From Clostridia bacterium (GTDB taxonomy: Bacteria; Bacillota; Clostridia; Lachnospirales; Lachnospiraceae), in contig CAJTAK010000003.1 of the NCBI GenBank assembly GCA_910574255.1, positions 326,589-390,588 of the forward strand: a stretch of 64,000 bases of DNA, read 5' to 3'. Position 1 is the first letter of the stretch. Every line of letters begins with the position of its first letter. The translations under genes and the position numbers were made by a program. The notes beneath the pieces are model-generated. The model had not been told where the DNA came from. It worked only from the letters and a program-made list of their open reading frames with translations, and did no database searches. Shown piece after piece: positions 18,281-27,767 of the stretch.

Positions 18281-20476
18281 TTATGCGGCCGCCGGTAAAA
18301 CAGTTTCCGCAAGTTCCTCTTTGTTCTCCATCAAATCTGCCATCAATACGTCAACTAAAAGCTGGCCTCTAAGGTCACCTGTATTGATAACAATCTGATT
18401 TTCCCGCATTTGTGTAAATTCCTGATTCCGCAGGATACGGCTTTTTTCTGCAAGCCCTCTTTCTTTGGAGGTGATTCTTTTGGAAATTACCTTCTGCCAC
18501 TCCTGCAGGAATTTTTCTGCGTCTTTGATATCCTCCTTTTGTCTGTCATACATAGTCCGTTTCTGCCTTACAGTTCCATCCGGTTCAATCTCCAGCGTAT
18601 AATATGAAGTGTCCAGATCAGATGTCCTGCGAAGAAACAGCACATAGCTTTCATTTCTTTCAATGCGTTCCCAATACCGGTCACTGCTCCCCACACAATG
18701 ATGGAGTTTTTCTCCTTCATTCATGATTTCTTCAATCCGGGAAGGAACGATAACCGTATAATCTTCTCCTGCATACCCATAGATTGCTCTGACTTCCTGA
18801 TAAATGTCCTCAATATGCGGATATTTTTCCAGAATTTCTCCAGCCCTGATTGCAAGCTCCTTCTGTCCGCAGAGCTTTACAAGTTCATCATGCCGCTGGC
18901 GCAGTCTCCGTACACGATAGATGATCGCGTCATTGGTATCCATTTTCAGGCGACAGGCCATAGAAAGATAATCGGCCCATGTAGTAAGTACCTGATCACT
19001 TTTCATACGGTTTTCACACATCTGACGCCTTATGTAATTATAGATCTGCACAATGCTCATCCTATCTGTTATAAACCGCAGTTTATCCGGTACAATTTTT
19101 TCTTTGCAGAACCAGGAAACCACCTCATCCGGCAGACATTTTCCGGTAACCTTCTCATATTGAAGCCATGTCAAAAACTGACGTCTGCCCCTGTTTTCCC
19201 TAAGCCGCTTTAACTGCTGGGAATCTATTCCCAAAAGCTTCAACAGGCTTTTGGATCTTGGATTCTTAAATGCTTCTTTAAAATGATAGTAATTACCCAT
19301 ACATTCCGATACCAAAGCAGGCAGATGAGCCTTTGCCAGCTGTTCCAGCTGAGGTATCCTGTCAAATACTGCAAAATATTTTTCCGGGTCCATGTTCTTA
19401 TTGTCCTGAAGGGCTTCTATGATTCCCGTACAGCGTAACTCTTTTTTTCCAAGTGAAGGAAGGGTTTTTCCATATACCCGCCCATTCCCATTTCCATACC
19501 AGTTTGGACTACAGAAATCAGTACAGATCCACCTGGTTTCCGAATGTTTATAATCTCCCCAGTAATAGGCATTCCGTGGCTCTGCATTATGGTCATAAAG
19601 AGCTCTTCGCACTTCCCAGCTGCTGCATTCCGGATTTTCATACTCTCCTTTCCGATATTTTCTATATCCTCTAAATTCCCGAAGCATGAATCCATCCTCA
19701 CATCTCTGCATCAGATACATAGGATGATATTCCGTCATAACTGTGCCGGCCTTTCCAATAGATTTGTATATAACCTTGTGACGGCACCGTGGACAGTGCC
19801 CGATTTTATTATGACGTGGATTTTTTATATCCACCTCTTTTTCACAAAATGTACAATATCCGGTTTTTGCTCCTTTCCTGCTGTACTGATAGAACATATA
19901 ATTTTCTGTAATCCCAACCTTGTTTACCCAGCGTTCCCAGTCTTTTGGCAGCTCCGGCGTCTGTTCCAGGTCAAGATCCCATGGATCAGTTTCTCTTTTA
20001 TGGCGCCGCTTCAACTCGTCTGCACGAACCTTCAACTGATACTCCAACAGCCCCTGATAGCCGCCATGCTCAACACCGAGATACTTTTTAATCAGTTCAT
20101 ATCCTTGTGGACTGATCCATTTTTTCTCAGAATAATATACATACCCTGGCCAGGGAATCATATCAAGTTTGGCCGTAAGCCATTTTTGTGCAATCCGGTC
20201 ATACGTGAGAAATTCTCCTTTTTCTTTGTCAATATACAATTCATAAACTGGCATTCTTCCTCCCGTTCTCATGTGTTCCGTAAGGAAAAAAGCCACTTTC
20301 ATGAAGCTATTTAAGACCTGACAACGCATATACAGCCCGCATTGGTAGGATATATGAACACGCTCACCGTTCCAATAGCGCTGCACTGTGCGCTGCGGTA
20401 AATCCAAATCTGCCATCTGCATCATTTTTGATGTGGCATTCAGTGTCCGCAATTTTAACAATTCCTTTTTTCTCAT
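18281..20476 (-). CDS. PcfJ-like conjugative element protein
   Basis: 731 aa from the ATG at 20476 (MRKKELLKLRTLNATSKMM). Features include a zinc-ribbon-like cluster around residues 225-260 (GYCTFCEKEVD, IGHCPRCRHKV) and the C-terminal PcfJ signature (EIMNEGEKLHHCVGS, then YTLEIEPDGTVRQKR). PcfJ is named from plasmid pCF10 and its relatives occur in many conjugative elements; its biochemical job is unsettled. Start overlaps the previous gene's stop by 4 bases. Length and motifs look intact. Confidence 0.85.
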   Translation of the reverse strand: MRKKELLKLRTLNATSKMMQMADLDLPQRTVQRYWNGERVHISYQCGLYMRCQVLNSFMKVAFFLTEHMRTGGRMPVYELYIDKEKGEFLTYDRIAQKWLTAKLDMIPWPGYVYYSEKKWISPQGYELIKKYLGVEHGGYQGLLEYQLKVRADELKRRHKRETDPWDLDLEQTPELPKDWERWVNKVGITENYMFYQYSRKGAKTGYCTFCEKEVDIKNPRHNKIGHCPRCRHKVIYKSIGKAGTVMTEYHPMYLMQRCEDGFMLREFRGYRKYRKGEYENPECSSWEVRRALYDHNAEPRNAYYWGDYKHSETRWICTDFCSPNWYGNGNGRVYGKTLPSLGKKELRCTGIIEALQDNKNMDPEKYFAVFDRIPQLEQLAKAHLPALVSECMGNYYHFKEAFKNPRSKSLLKLLGIDSQQLKRLRENRGRRQFLTWLQYEKVTGKCLPDEVVSWFCKEKIVPDKLRFITDRMSIVQIYNYIRRQMCENRMKSDQVLTTWADYLSMACRLKMDTNDAIIYRVRRLRQRHDELVKLCGQKELAIRAGEILEKYPHIEDIYQEVRAIYGYAGEDYTVIVPSRIEEIMNEGEKLHHCVGSSDRYWERIERNESYVLFLRRTSDLDTSYYTLEIEPDGTVRQKRTMYDRQKEDIKDAEKFLQEWQKVISKRITSKERGLAEKSRILRNQEFTQMRENQIVINTGDLRGQLLVDVLMADLMENKEELAETVLPAAA

Positions 20477-21021
20477 ATCAAAGCCACCTGCCTCTCTGTC
20501 AGATCTGTGCCGTACCATGTATCCGGCAGAACTTTTTTGCCGTCTACCTGCGCCAGCGCAATCTGAATAATATGCCCATTCACCGGATCTTCCTTAGCAA
20601 AAGCAAGGATGTCTCCTTTTTTACCGCTGGCTACCGGGGCGATTCCTCTCACCACGGCATATCCGGCGGATGCCTCTGCTTTATCCCTTGATACATGGCA
20701 GCTCCATTCCCGCAGCGGATGGTCTGCCATAAAAGCGAGACTGTGAAGAAAGAAATCCTCTTTTGTCAGCTTTTTCAGTATCGTCAACTCTGTACAGGAG
20801 ATTTTGGTATCATCCCCATCCTCATCCATATCTCCTCCGGCATTTACGATATAGTATTCTGCCTGATTCATATTGGAATAATAAGTAAGACAATCCAGAG
20901 GATTTTCTGCACAATGAAAACCATTTTTACGGCAGTTTGCTTTTTCCGTTTTGTTAAGGCCCATAACAAATTGATACCCCAGGCAGATAAGGCCGGGTTT
21001 AAAGCCTTTATATGCTATCAT
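20473..21021 (-). CDS. ICE/phage-type protein with N-terminal YKGF motif
   Basis: 182 aa starting MIAYKGFKPGLICLGYQF, a beginning shared by a group of small phage and plasmid proteins of unknown function that also keep a CxxxGFHCAENPLDC-like stretch, as here (NCRKNGFHCAENPLDCL). GGAGGTGAAAAAG lies just upstream of the ATG at 21021, so the in-frame ATG at 21036 is rejected. It is coupled to pcfJ by a 4-base overlap. Function unknown; the conserved Cys/His could bind metal. Confidence 0.6.
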   Translation of the reverse strand: MIAYKGFKPGLICLGYQFVMGLNKTEKANCRKNGFHCAENPLDCLTYYSNMNQAEYYIVNAGGDMDEDGDDTKISCTELTILKKLTKEDFFLHSLAFMADHPLREWSCHVSRDKAEASAGYAVVRGIAPVASGKKGDILAFAKEDPVNGHIIQIALAQVDGKKVLPDTWYGTDLTERQVALI

Positions 21022-21046
21022 CTTTTTCACCTCCATGAAACTATAT

Positions 21047-22042
21047 TCATCCTGCCTTTTTTTCCGGCGTCAGCATACCTTCAAGAGAAAGCTGTTCCAT
21101 AAAGGATATCTGCCCGTTATCTTCAGATTCCTTTTTCTCCGTTTTCTTCTCTGCCGGTTTTTTAGCCGCAGCTTTTTTTGTTACCGTTTTCTTTCCTTTG
21201 GAGCCGGCTGCCGTCTTCCCTGCATAAGGCCGTGGAACAAATTCTTCCTCGTCCTCTTTATCCTCCTTCACGTCCATGGTACGGAAATATTCTTCGGCCC
21301 AGTGATAACAAATGTCATCCGGAATATCGCTGGAATAACAGGGCGTATCCCGCCCCGGCTGTATCCCGGATGCTTTTATCTCATCCTGGATATATTCATA
21401 AGCTTTCCGGTTGATATATTGGAAACAGCGAACCATATTCTTCTGGGGAAGCATGACCTGTTTGGCAAATGCCACATCTTCCAGGCATGCGGTCTGGATA
21501 TACTCAGAAACGCATTCCTTCATATTGCGGCGTGTCAGCTTCTCTGTATCAGTGCTAACCCTCTTCATGGATTCAGCAGTCAGCTCCTCATCGTTCATAG
21601 CCTTGATTCGGTCAAGCTGTGCCTGCCTTTTCGCCTGTTTTTCCTGTTCTTTTGCCTCCCATTCTGCTTTGCGCCTGGCCTCTGCCGCCTCATGTTCCGC
21701 ACGTTTTTTATCTTCCGATTCTTCCTCCATATTGGAATCCGTAGAGCCAGTTTCTTTTTCTTCCTGCTCCTCTTTTTCTCCTGCATCTTCTTCAGGGCAG
21801 GTATTTTCTTCTTCCGTCTCCGCCTGTACTACAGTCTCTGCAGCTGCTCCCTGGACTGGCAAATGACTGGCCTGTTCCGCTCCGCTCTCAAAGGGATTGC
21901 CCGAAACCGAAGCTGTTACCGGAAGAAATCCGTCCAGTGCGCCTTCCTCTGTTCTTTCCGCAGTACTTCCGAATAATCCGTCTTCCTCAAACGGATTGTC
22001 TCCTATATTCATTTCCATGCCCATATTTGTAAAAGTATCCAT
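21047..22042 (-). CDS. PcfK-like protein
   Basis: 331 aa. The N-terminal about 130 residues are acidic and low complexity (Glu-rich, EENTCPEEDAGEKEEQEEKE). The conserved PcfK core spans about residues 150-260 (EYIQTACLEDVAFAKQVML, NRKAYEYIQDE, DDICYHWAEEYFR). A lysine/alanine-rich linker (TKKAAAKKPAEKK) leads to a C-terminal GQISFMEQLSLEGML. PcfK and PcfJ are usual neighbours in pCF10-like elements, and PcfJ is encoded two genes downstream here. The start has AAAGGAG upstream and a terminator-like hairpin before it. Role inferred as ICE maintenance or transfer accessory. Confidence 0.8.
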   Translation of the reverse strand: MDTFTNMGMEMNIGDNPFEEDGLFGSTAERTEEGALDGFLPVTASVSGNPFESGAEQASHLPVQGAAAETVVQAETEEENTCPEEDAGEKEEQEEKETGSTDSNMEEESEDKKRAEHEAAEARRKAEWEAKEQEKQAKRQAQLDRIKAMNDEELTAESMKRVSTDTEKLTRRNMKECVSEYIQTACLEDVAFAKQVMLPQKNMVRCFQYINRKAYEYIQDEIKASGIQPGRDTPCYSSDIPDDICYHWAEEYFRTMDVKEDKEDEEEFVPRPYAGKTAAGSKGKKTVTKKAAAKKPAEKKTEKKESEDNGQISFMEQLSLEGMLTPEKKAG

Positions 22043-22059
22043 AAAAATCTCCTTTCATA

Positions 22060-22095
22060 AAAACGGCATGGAGCGGGCTGTTCCCATTCCATGCC
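22060..22095 (-). terminator. Intergenic intrinsic terminator before pcfK
   Basis: GGCATGGA (22065-22072) pairs with TCCATGCC (22088-22095); on the minus strand GTTTTT follows. It lies between the primase stop (22114) and PcfK start (22042) within the operon. Confidence 0.75.
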
Positions 22096-22113
22096 ATACC
22101 TGCCGCCCATTTC

Positions 22114-23742
22114 TTACCCTTTCATTGGCTTTGCAAGAAAGGGAGAGAAACGGACAGGTTCAAATATTCTGCCATCCACATAAAAATAGTGGCGGCCGGT
22201 CTCATCATCTAATTCCACCACATCCGAGGATGCAAGAGGACGTCCCTGGTAACCTTCCGGTATATGATTCCCATAGTGATCCAGAATCTGTTCCAGGATT
22301 TTTTTCTCTTCCCAATGCTCAGGAAAGAGAAGTTCTGACTCACATACCAGCTGATAATCGGAAGCAGGAGGCTGGCCGTATCCGGCTTTATGCAGATCCC
22401 GAATCCCTTTAAAGGCAAAGGGGATCGTCTCCCGCCCCTCTTCAAAGACAAGCTGGTAAATACGGAACCTGCACTTCTTTCCGGGAGAATCCGCAGACTT
22501 TTCTACAGACCCTTTTTCTTCCGGACAGAAAACCGCATGCTCCTCCGGTAAATTCTTCTTTTCACCTTCTTTCTGTTGTTTTTCCTTTCTGAGCGCCAGC
22601 TGCCAGTCATCAATCCCTTTGTAATTGGGATTCCAGGTCAGCCGCCGGCACTCCATTCCATACTGTCTTGCAAGCAGATAAATTTTGGAACTTCCTTTTG
22701 CAATCATTTCATTGCTGTATTTGTCCATGTCATGGGCTTCAATGATCAGCTCGGTTCCATTCTGTGCCAGGAGGGCAAATAGGGGGCCAAGCTGCTGCAC
22801 ATTGTTTGCTCCGGCAATCGCCACAAAGGAGCGGTTCAGCAGGCAGTGGGCAATATCTGCTTTCAGAATCCCTTCTGTGACATAAATGGTCCGTGCAAAA
22901 GGGTTTCCAATAAAATGTACCGGACTGCCGGAAGTGGTTCCCATGTTCTTTCCCGCGGAAGAGAACCAGATATATTTCGTTCCGGCTTTTTCCGGTGGGT
23001 CATCCTTGTCCTTAAAAGGTTTATCTAAAAGAATCTGCATTCCCCGGATCAGCCCGTCAACACCGACAGCCGGTATCAGGATTCCTGCCGTGCGGCTGCT
23101 GAATCTCAGTGTCCAGTATCCGCCTTCATGGAGATAGAACCCCGGAACACCTTCCACTTTGCAGCCCTGTTTTATCAGCCTTTCCGTCAGAGAACGGCAT
23201 AAGAAATAGGGCGGGGTACTCTTAAATCCCAGGCTGTCTATCTGCCCGTCACTAAGCCCCCGCTTCTCCGAGCGCAGATGCGCCCGGTGTGCAGGGTTCA
23301 GGGACAGCATTTCAAGCAGCAGGGAGTAAGTCTGGTGTATCTCCTGCAGGCTGGCACGTTCCGACTGAGTGATTCCCATAGCTGTCTGTCCGCCTGTAAG
23401 GGATTCCTTTACCGGCCCCCCTGTATAAGCGTCCGTATTCTCTGAACCGCCATATCCCCAGGAAGTATCCCCTGCCTGGAGGGCATCACAGATTTCCCGG
23501 TAGGCTTCGGAATTGGTAGTATTGTTGACCCTTGCATACAGGTTCAGCATCCCGCCGTGTTCACCGCAGTAGTTGCACCGCCACACATTCTTTACAAAAT
23601 TGACATTCATCTTTCCTCTCCGGTCGCCGCAGAACGGACAGTCTGTGTAAACGCTGTCCGTCTGCCTGCGCCGGATATGCAGATGCAGAAGTTCCACCAC
23701 ATCCATGATCCCGAACGGGAAATCTTCTGAAAACGAGGCCAT
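22114..23742 (-). CDS. CHC2 zinc-finger primase-like protein with TOPRIM/DUF3854-type domain
   Basis: 542 aa. Residues about 20-85 form a CHC2-type zinc finger (DCPFCGDRRGKMNV, VWRCNYCGEHGGMLNLY) as in DnaG primases. The middle contains a TOPRIM-like segment (IYVTEGILKADIAHCLLNRSFVAIAGANNV, then LIIEAHDMDKYSN). This combination belongs to phage/ICE primase-like proteins that make primers for the element's own replication. Start ATG 23742 has GAAGGAGGG upstream. No RNA polymerase catalytic core like full DnaG is evident beyond the TOPRIM part, so whether it primes alone is uncertain. Confidence 0.8.
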   Translation of the reverse strand: MASFSEDFPFGIMDVVELLHLHIRRRQTDSVYTDCPFCGDRRGKMNVNFVKNVWRCNYCGEHGGMLNLYARVNNTTNSEAYREICDALQAGDTSWGYGGSENTDAYTGGPVKESLTGGQTAMGITQSERASLQEIHQTYSLLLEMLSLNPAHRAHLRSEKRGLSDGQIDSLGFKSTPPYFLCRSLTERLIKQGCKVEGVPGFYLHEGGYWTLRFSSRTAGILIPAVGVDGLIRGMQILLDKPFKDKDDPPEKAGTKYIWFSSAGKNMGTTSGSPVHFIGNPFARTIYVTEGILKADIAHCLLNRSFVAIAGANNVQQLGPLFALLAQNGTELIIEAHDMDKYSNEMIAKGSSKIYLLARQYGMECRRLTWNPNYKGIDDWQLALRKEKQQKEGEKKNLPEEHAVFCPEEKGSVEKSADSPGKKCRFRIYQLVFEEGRETIPFAFKGIRDLHKAGYGQPPASDYQLVCESELLFPEHWEEKKILEQILDHYGNHIPEGYQGRPLASSDVVELDDETGRHYFYVDGRIFEPVRFSPFLAKPMKG

Positions 23743-23807
23743 TGTCTGTGCCCTCCTTCCCTGTAGTGTCTTTCACTGTCCCTTCTGTGGTTATCCATGT
23801 ACCGCCA

Positions 23808-25193
23808 TTACCCGGCTTTCTTTACTGCCAGGGAATCCAGCATGATCTGTGCCGCCGCCCGGAGAATATTGTTATCCCCTTTGTAGCCGCCGTACAGATA
23901 AAATTTCAGACTGGGAGGACGCCTCTCTGCTACTTCCGCAATAGTCTGGCCCTTGCAGACGCCCGTATCCACGACCACCTGCCCTGCCTCTTCAAAGGTC
24001 ATCAGCTTGACGATCTCCTCCACAGGCATATCAGGGGTATATCTGGCCGTTGTTTTCTCCTGTACCGATGCTCCGGCAACAGGCAGTTGGGGAATCTCTG
24101 GTGCCGGATCTCCGGCAGCCGGCAGATTCTGTACTTCTGATGCCTGGTCTTTGACCTGGTCTGTTTCACTGGAAGGAAGATTTTGCCCGCCTAACAGTGC
24201 CATCATTCCCTGCACTGCTTTCTGCGTGTCTTCTTCCGTATTCTTTCTTCCGGAAACGGGAAGAGTGTTACCCATATTTTCCGTTTTAAGAACTTCTGTG
24301 CCTGTCTGTATGGGAAGTGATTCCGCTTCCCTCACAGCCTGTACGTTCTCCCGGACATCCGCCTGGGATTTCACTGGAAGGCTGCTGTCTGCAGTCTGCG
24401 CCTGAACCTTATCTGTCTGCACATTTTCCATGGTTTCATGAGTTTTGGCATTCTCAGCAGATGTTACAGGAATCTGTTTTTCCGCTTTCTGCCCTGTTCC
24501 AAGCAGCGGCAGACTGCTTTCCACAGATTTCTTTTCCTCTGTTTTGGTATTTACAGCTATCTGACCGCCTGAAACAGGCAGTCCGGATTCCTGCGCCGGC
24601 TTTTGCAATTCTTTTTCATCCGTGGCTGTCGGGAATGGCCTGACCACACCTCCGGCAGGCGTTCCCGCTGACTGTTCTGCCTCACCAGATGCCTTCTGCA
24701 TGCCGGCCGGAGCTGCCAAAGGATGTCCCTGGGCGGTCCCATTTAAGGGAATCCTGCTCCCATAACGGCTCCCTTTCGCCCCCATGTTGACGTCGGCAAA
24801 CTGGATGCCAAAGCCTGCATCTGACAGTGCCTCGTCCATAGCCGCCTGCTGTGCTGCCTGAATATAATGCCCTCCCGGCGCTTCTTCCTTTGTACAACTG
24901 GAAGTAAAGCTGCCTATGGGGTTCTCGTCTGTACGCTCCAGGAAAACCTGTGCCTCGTAAATTGCCATCTGCTCCGTGATACGGAGGGCATTGAGCCGGA
25001 TACGCCCTTTCGGGTTCGCCAGCCGGAACCATAACTTCTTATAGGGAAGGTCCAGCTGCAGAACCGTCTCCCCGTTATCCGGGGAAATGACACGGCGGAG
25101 CAGCTTCAGCGGGTTAAAGCCCGGCACCTTGTTCAGCTCTGCCACTGCGGGAATACTTTCATACATTGTTGCTGTGTGTTCGTTCTTATTCAT
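23808..25193 (-). CDS. ICE protein with repeated LPxxG-like linker
   Basis: 461 aa from ATG 25193 (GGGAG upstream; the longer in-frame ATG at 25250 has no site). The N-terminal domain (about residues 1-150) is well structured: PGFNPLKLLRRVISP, KLWFRLANPKGRIRLN, SFTSSCTKEEAPGGHYIQAA. A C-terminal domain (YTPDMPVEEIVKLMTFEEA to the end) is also structured and recurs in ICE operon proteins. Between them is a 200-residue disordered linker with at least eight short LPVSG/LPLLG/LPVAG-type repeats at uneven spacing. No signal peptide or C-terminal hydrophobic anchor exists, so these are not sortase sites. Context: primase and RecD-like helicase flank it, suggesting a DNA-metabolism scaffold. Function unknown. 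Confidence 0.65.
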   Translation of the reverse strand: MNKNEHTATMYESIPAVAELNKVPGFNPLKLLRRVISPDNGETVLQLDLPYKKLWFRLANPKGRIRLNALRITEQMAIYEAQVFLERTDENPIGSFTSSCTKEEAPGGHYIQAAQQAAMDEALSDAGFGIQFADVNMGAKGSRYGSRIPLNGTAQGHPLAAPAGMQKASGEAEQSAGTPAGGVVRPFPTATDEKELQKPAQESGLPVSGGQIAVNTKTEEKKSVESSLPLLGTGQKAEKQIPVTSAENAKTHETMENVQTDKVQAQTADSSLPVKSQADVRENVQAVREAESLPIQTGTEVLKTENMGNTLPVSGRKNTEEDTQKAVQGMMALLGGQNLPSSETDQVKDQASEVQNLPAAGDPAPEIPQLPVAGASVQEKTTARYTPDMPVEEIVKLMTFEEAGQVVVDTGVCKGQTIAEVAERRPPSLKFYLYGGYKGDNNILRAAAQIMLDSLAVKKAG

Positions 25194-25208
25194 CTTGAAA
25201 ACTCCCTT

Positions 25209-25255
25209 CATCAAATAAATAAGGGATACCCTGTGCATTTTCTGCACCATATCCC
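25209..25255 (-). terminator. Intergenic intrinsic terminator after recD2-like gene
   Basis: Two-tier stem: GGGATA/TATCCC outside and GTGCA/TGCAC inside, followed on the minus strand by TTATTTATTT. It lies between the helicase stop (25260) and the LPxxG-repeat gene start (25193). Confidence 0.7.
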
Positions 25256-25259
25256 ATTT

Positions 25260-27536
25260 TTAACCTGCTGCTTTCAGTTTTTCTTCCAGGAACTCCGGCA
25301 CAATTATCCCGGCGCTTTTTGCATAAGCCTTGTAATACAGGCGGATGCGTTCTCCCAGAAGGGTGTTCCTTTTGCTGATCTCATTCTTGTGTATGGCCAT
25401 AAACAGCACGCTCTTTTCTCCTGCCAGCACTACCTTTTTCCTGGCACGGGTGATTCCGGTATACAGAAGATTCCGATAGAGCATGATATAGTGTGCCTTC
25501 AGTATAGGCATCAGTACGATATCATATTCGGAACCCATGGCCTTATGGATGGTGGTCGCATATGCAAGATCCAGATTCACCAGATCCTCCGTGCTGTATT
25601 CCAGGCTGCGGTTCTCTCCGAATTCCAGGCCAATCCGTTTCCCGTCCGGCGTATCATCTATATATCGGATGAAACCCAGGTCTCCGTTGGATACCTTGTC
25701 AGTATTCTTCGTCTGCATGATACGGTCGCCGACACGGAATGTCTTCGGGCCGATACGCACCTCATCCTCTGTTGACTGGAATGGATTCACGATCTCCCGG
25801 ATGGCAGCATTCAGGTGGTCTGAAGACGCCGCCCCTTCTGTCCGGAAGGGAGAAAGGATCTGCACATGCTCAATCCCGTTGCTCTCAATTTCCTGGCAGT
25901 ACCTCTCGATGATAGCCGCTGCCGCATCTTCCTGACTGTCACAGAGCAGAAACTGAAAATCATTTCCGTAATACAGCCTGGTATTGCCGTCATGGATAAA
26001 CCGTGCGTTGTGAGCAATCAGGCTGTCCTTTGCCTGACGGAAAATTTCATCCAGCACTGTAACCGGCACAAGGCCGCACTGGATCAATTCCTTGAATACG
26101 TTTCCCGCTCCTACGCTGGGCAGCTGGTCCGGGTCTCCGACTAAAATGATCTTCGCCCCTTTTTTCAATGCGGGAAAGAATTTCCCTGCCAGCCACATAT
26201 CCACCATGGAAAACTCATCCACGATCACCATGTCCGCATCCAGGCCGTCTTTTTTTCTATTGCGGCTGCCCTCATCCTCTTCGCTGACAAGGCCAAGCCC
26301 GCTGTGAAGGGTGCATGCCCCCTCAAACCCGGTGCTTTCCGCCATCCTCCGGCTCGCACGGCCCGTAGGCGCCATAAGGACGATCTTATTATCCGGCCAG
26401 AGCCTTCGGTAAACCTCTAAAATAATCTTCAGCACGGTTGTCTTTCCTGTACCCGGAGAACCGGTGATGATGGACAGGTTGTAGAGAAAAGCCGTCCTGA
26501 CTGCGGATTCCTGTTTTCCGGATGTCCGAAGCCCCAGTTCTGTCCTGACAGTTTCAATGACAGCAGAAATATCTTTCATCGGCGGCCTTTCCTCCGCCAG
26601 CAGCCTTGCAATCCGGCTGGCAGTCTCGTCCTCCTGTGCAAATACGGCAGGATGGTAGATATTGTCTCTCATGGATACCACAGAGCCGTTTAAAATCATG
26701 CCGTCCAGTTCCTTTTCCACTTCCTCCGGCCGCACACGCATTTCCGGCAGGGGAATCTTTTCGTTCAGCAGCTTAAAGGCCGCCTTGCACAAAGTTTCTC
26801 TTTCCAGGAACAGATGCCCCTGCTTTCCCTTCGCTTCGTCCAGCGTACAGTGAAGCGCACCCCCTATCCGCATGGGATCACGGGGACGGTTATCCGTCTT
26901 CCTTACAATGGCATCCACCCGCCGGAACCCAAAGCCTGGTATCCGGCACAGCTCGAAGGGACTTTTTTTCAAAAGATCCATACAGGCCGGCCCAAAATGC
27001 TGGTAGATCTTCAATGCCGTCTTTGGTGTCAGCTTAAAGGGCGCAAGAAGTGTCATGATGTCGCGCAGCATCCGGCTCTCCGCAAAAGAAGTCCGGATAT
27101 CCTCCAGCTTGTTTTCCGTAATCCCCCGGACCTCCAGAAGCCGTTCCGGATGCTTTTCCAGTATGTCCAGCGTGCCTGTGCCGAACTTTGCCACGATCTC
27201 CGCAGCGGTCTTTTCCCCGATGCCTTTGATCAGACCGGAACCCAGGTAACTCAGCACGCCCTCCTTTGTCTTCGGCACGATCTCGCGCCACTGCTCCACC
27301 TGAAGCTGCATGCCGTATTTTCCGTTTACCCATTCACCGTCCAGTTCCAGCTCCACGGCATCCGTCATGGGGATTTCATAGCCGACAGCAGTGAAACGGA
27401 TCAGGTGATCCCTATACCGTCTTTTATCCCTCGCCTTTTCCGGGATGGACGTATCTGCGGTCTTCACAATGACAATGCAGAATTTATTTGACGGGTTGTG
27501 GAAGATCTTCCCGTCATAAGTTCCGATATAACTCAT
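25260..27536 (-). CDS. RecD2-like ATP-dependent DNA helicase
   Basis: 758 aa, SF1B helicase of the RecD2 type. The N-terminal domain has helix-hairpin-helix-like segments (LGSGLIKGIGEKTAAEIVAKFG, LEVRGITENKLEDI, CRIPGFGFRRVDAIV). Motor motifs: Walker A ITGSPGTGKTTVLK, motif Ia MAPTGRASRRMAEST, Walker B VIVDEFSMVD, motif III LVGDPDQLPSVG, and the C-terminal ATTIHKAMGSEYD with YTGITRARKKVVL. It unwinds DNA 5' to 3'. On this ICE it likely works with the ligase, primase and YqaJ nuclease in replication or recombination of the transferred DNA. ATG 27536 has GGAGGTGAGAGA upstream, formed by the end of the small membrane protein gene. Confidence 0.92.
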   Translation of the reverse strand: MSYIGTYDGKIFHNPSNKFCIVIVKTADTSIPEKARDKRRYRDHLIRFTAVGYEIPMTDAVELELDGEWVNGKYGMQLQVEQWREIVPKTKEGVLSYLGSGLIKGIGEKTAAEIVAKFGTGTLDILEKHPERLLEVRGITENKLEDIRTSFAESRMLRDIMTLLAPFKLTPKTALKIYQHFGPACMDLLKKSPFELCRIPGFGFRRVDAIVRKTDNRPRDPMRIGGALHCTLDEAKGKQGHLFLERETLCKAAFKLLNEKIPLPEMRVRPEEVEKELDGMILNGSVVSMRDNIYHPAVFAQEDETASRIARLLAEERPPMKDISAVIETVRTELGLRTSGKQESAVRTAFLYNLSIITGSPGTGKTTVLKIILEVYRRLWPDNKIVLMAPTGRASRRMAESTGFEGACTLHSGLGLVSEEDEGSRNRKKDGLDADMVIVDEFSMVDMWLAGKFFPALKKGAKIILVGDPDQLPSVGAGNVFKELIQCGLVPVTVLDEIFRQAKDSLIAHNARFIHDGNTRLYYGNDFQFLLCDSQEDAAAAIIERYCQEIESNGIEHVQILSPFRTEGAASSDHLNAAIREIVNPFQSTEDEVRIGPKTFRVGDRIMQTKNTDKVSNGDLGFIRYIDDTPDGKRIGLEFGENRSLEYSTEDLVNLDLAYATTIHKAMGSEYDIVLMPILKAHYIMLYRNLLYTGITRARKKVVLAGEKSVLFMAIHKNEISKRNTLLGERIRLYYKAYAKSAGIIVPEFLEEKLKAAG

Positions 27537-27540
27537 TCTC

Positions 27541-27714
27541 TCACCTCCATAAAAACCATAAGATCAACATGCTCACAATCACTGCCAGGACAGCGCCCAG
27601 CAGGGGAGACAGTACCAGAAACCAGCCCAGTCGTATGAGCCAGTATACATCTTTCAGCAGGAGAAATAAGAGAACTCCCCCTATGCTCCCCAGTATCAGT
27701 GTCTTTCTTTTCAT
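27541..27714 (-). CDS. 57-aa membrane protein
   Basis: Hand-translated small gene: MKRKTLILGSIGGVLLFLLL begins the protein, with a short basic N-terminus and two hydrophobic segments (about residues 5-20 and 30-53) ending WFLWR. Its stop lies 4 bases before the RecD2-like start and supplies its ribosome site. The ATG at 27714 is preceded by CAGGAAA, a weak site. Two-helix membrane proteins of this size commonly sit in ICE operons. Function unknown. Confidence 0.5.
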   Translation of the reverse strand: MKRKTLILGSIGGVLLFLLLKDVYWLIRLGWFLVLSPLLGAVLAVIVSMLILWFLWR

Positions 27715-27767
27715 TTTCCTGTTTCCTTTCTTTTTTCTATCATCCGTTCGTATGTTCCTGTCCGGTT

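Noticed and set aside
23808..25193. LPxTG-like words suggesting a sortase-anchored surface protein
   Set aside because: No signal peptide, no C-terminal hydrophobic anchor with basic tail, many internal repeats, and position among DNA-metabolism genes.
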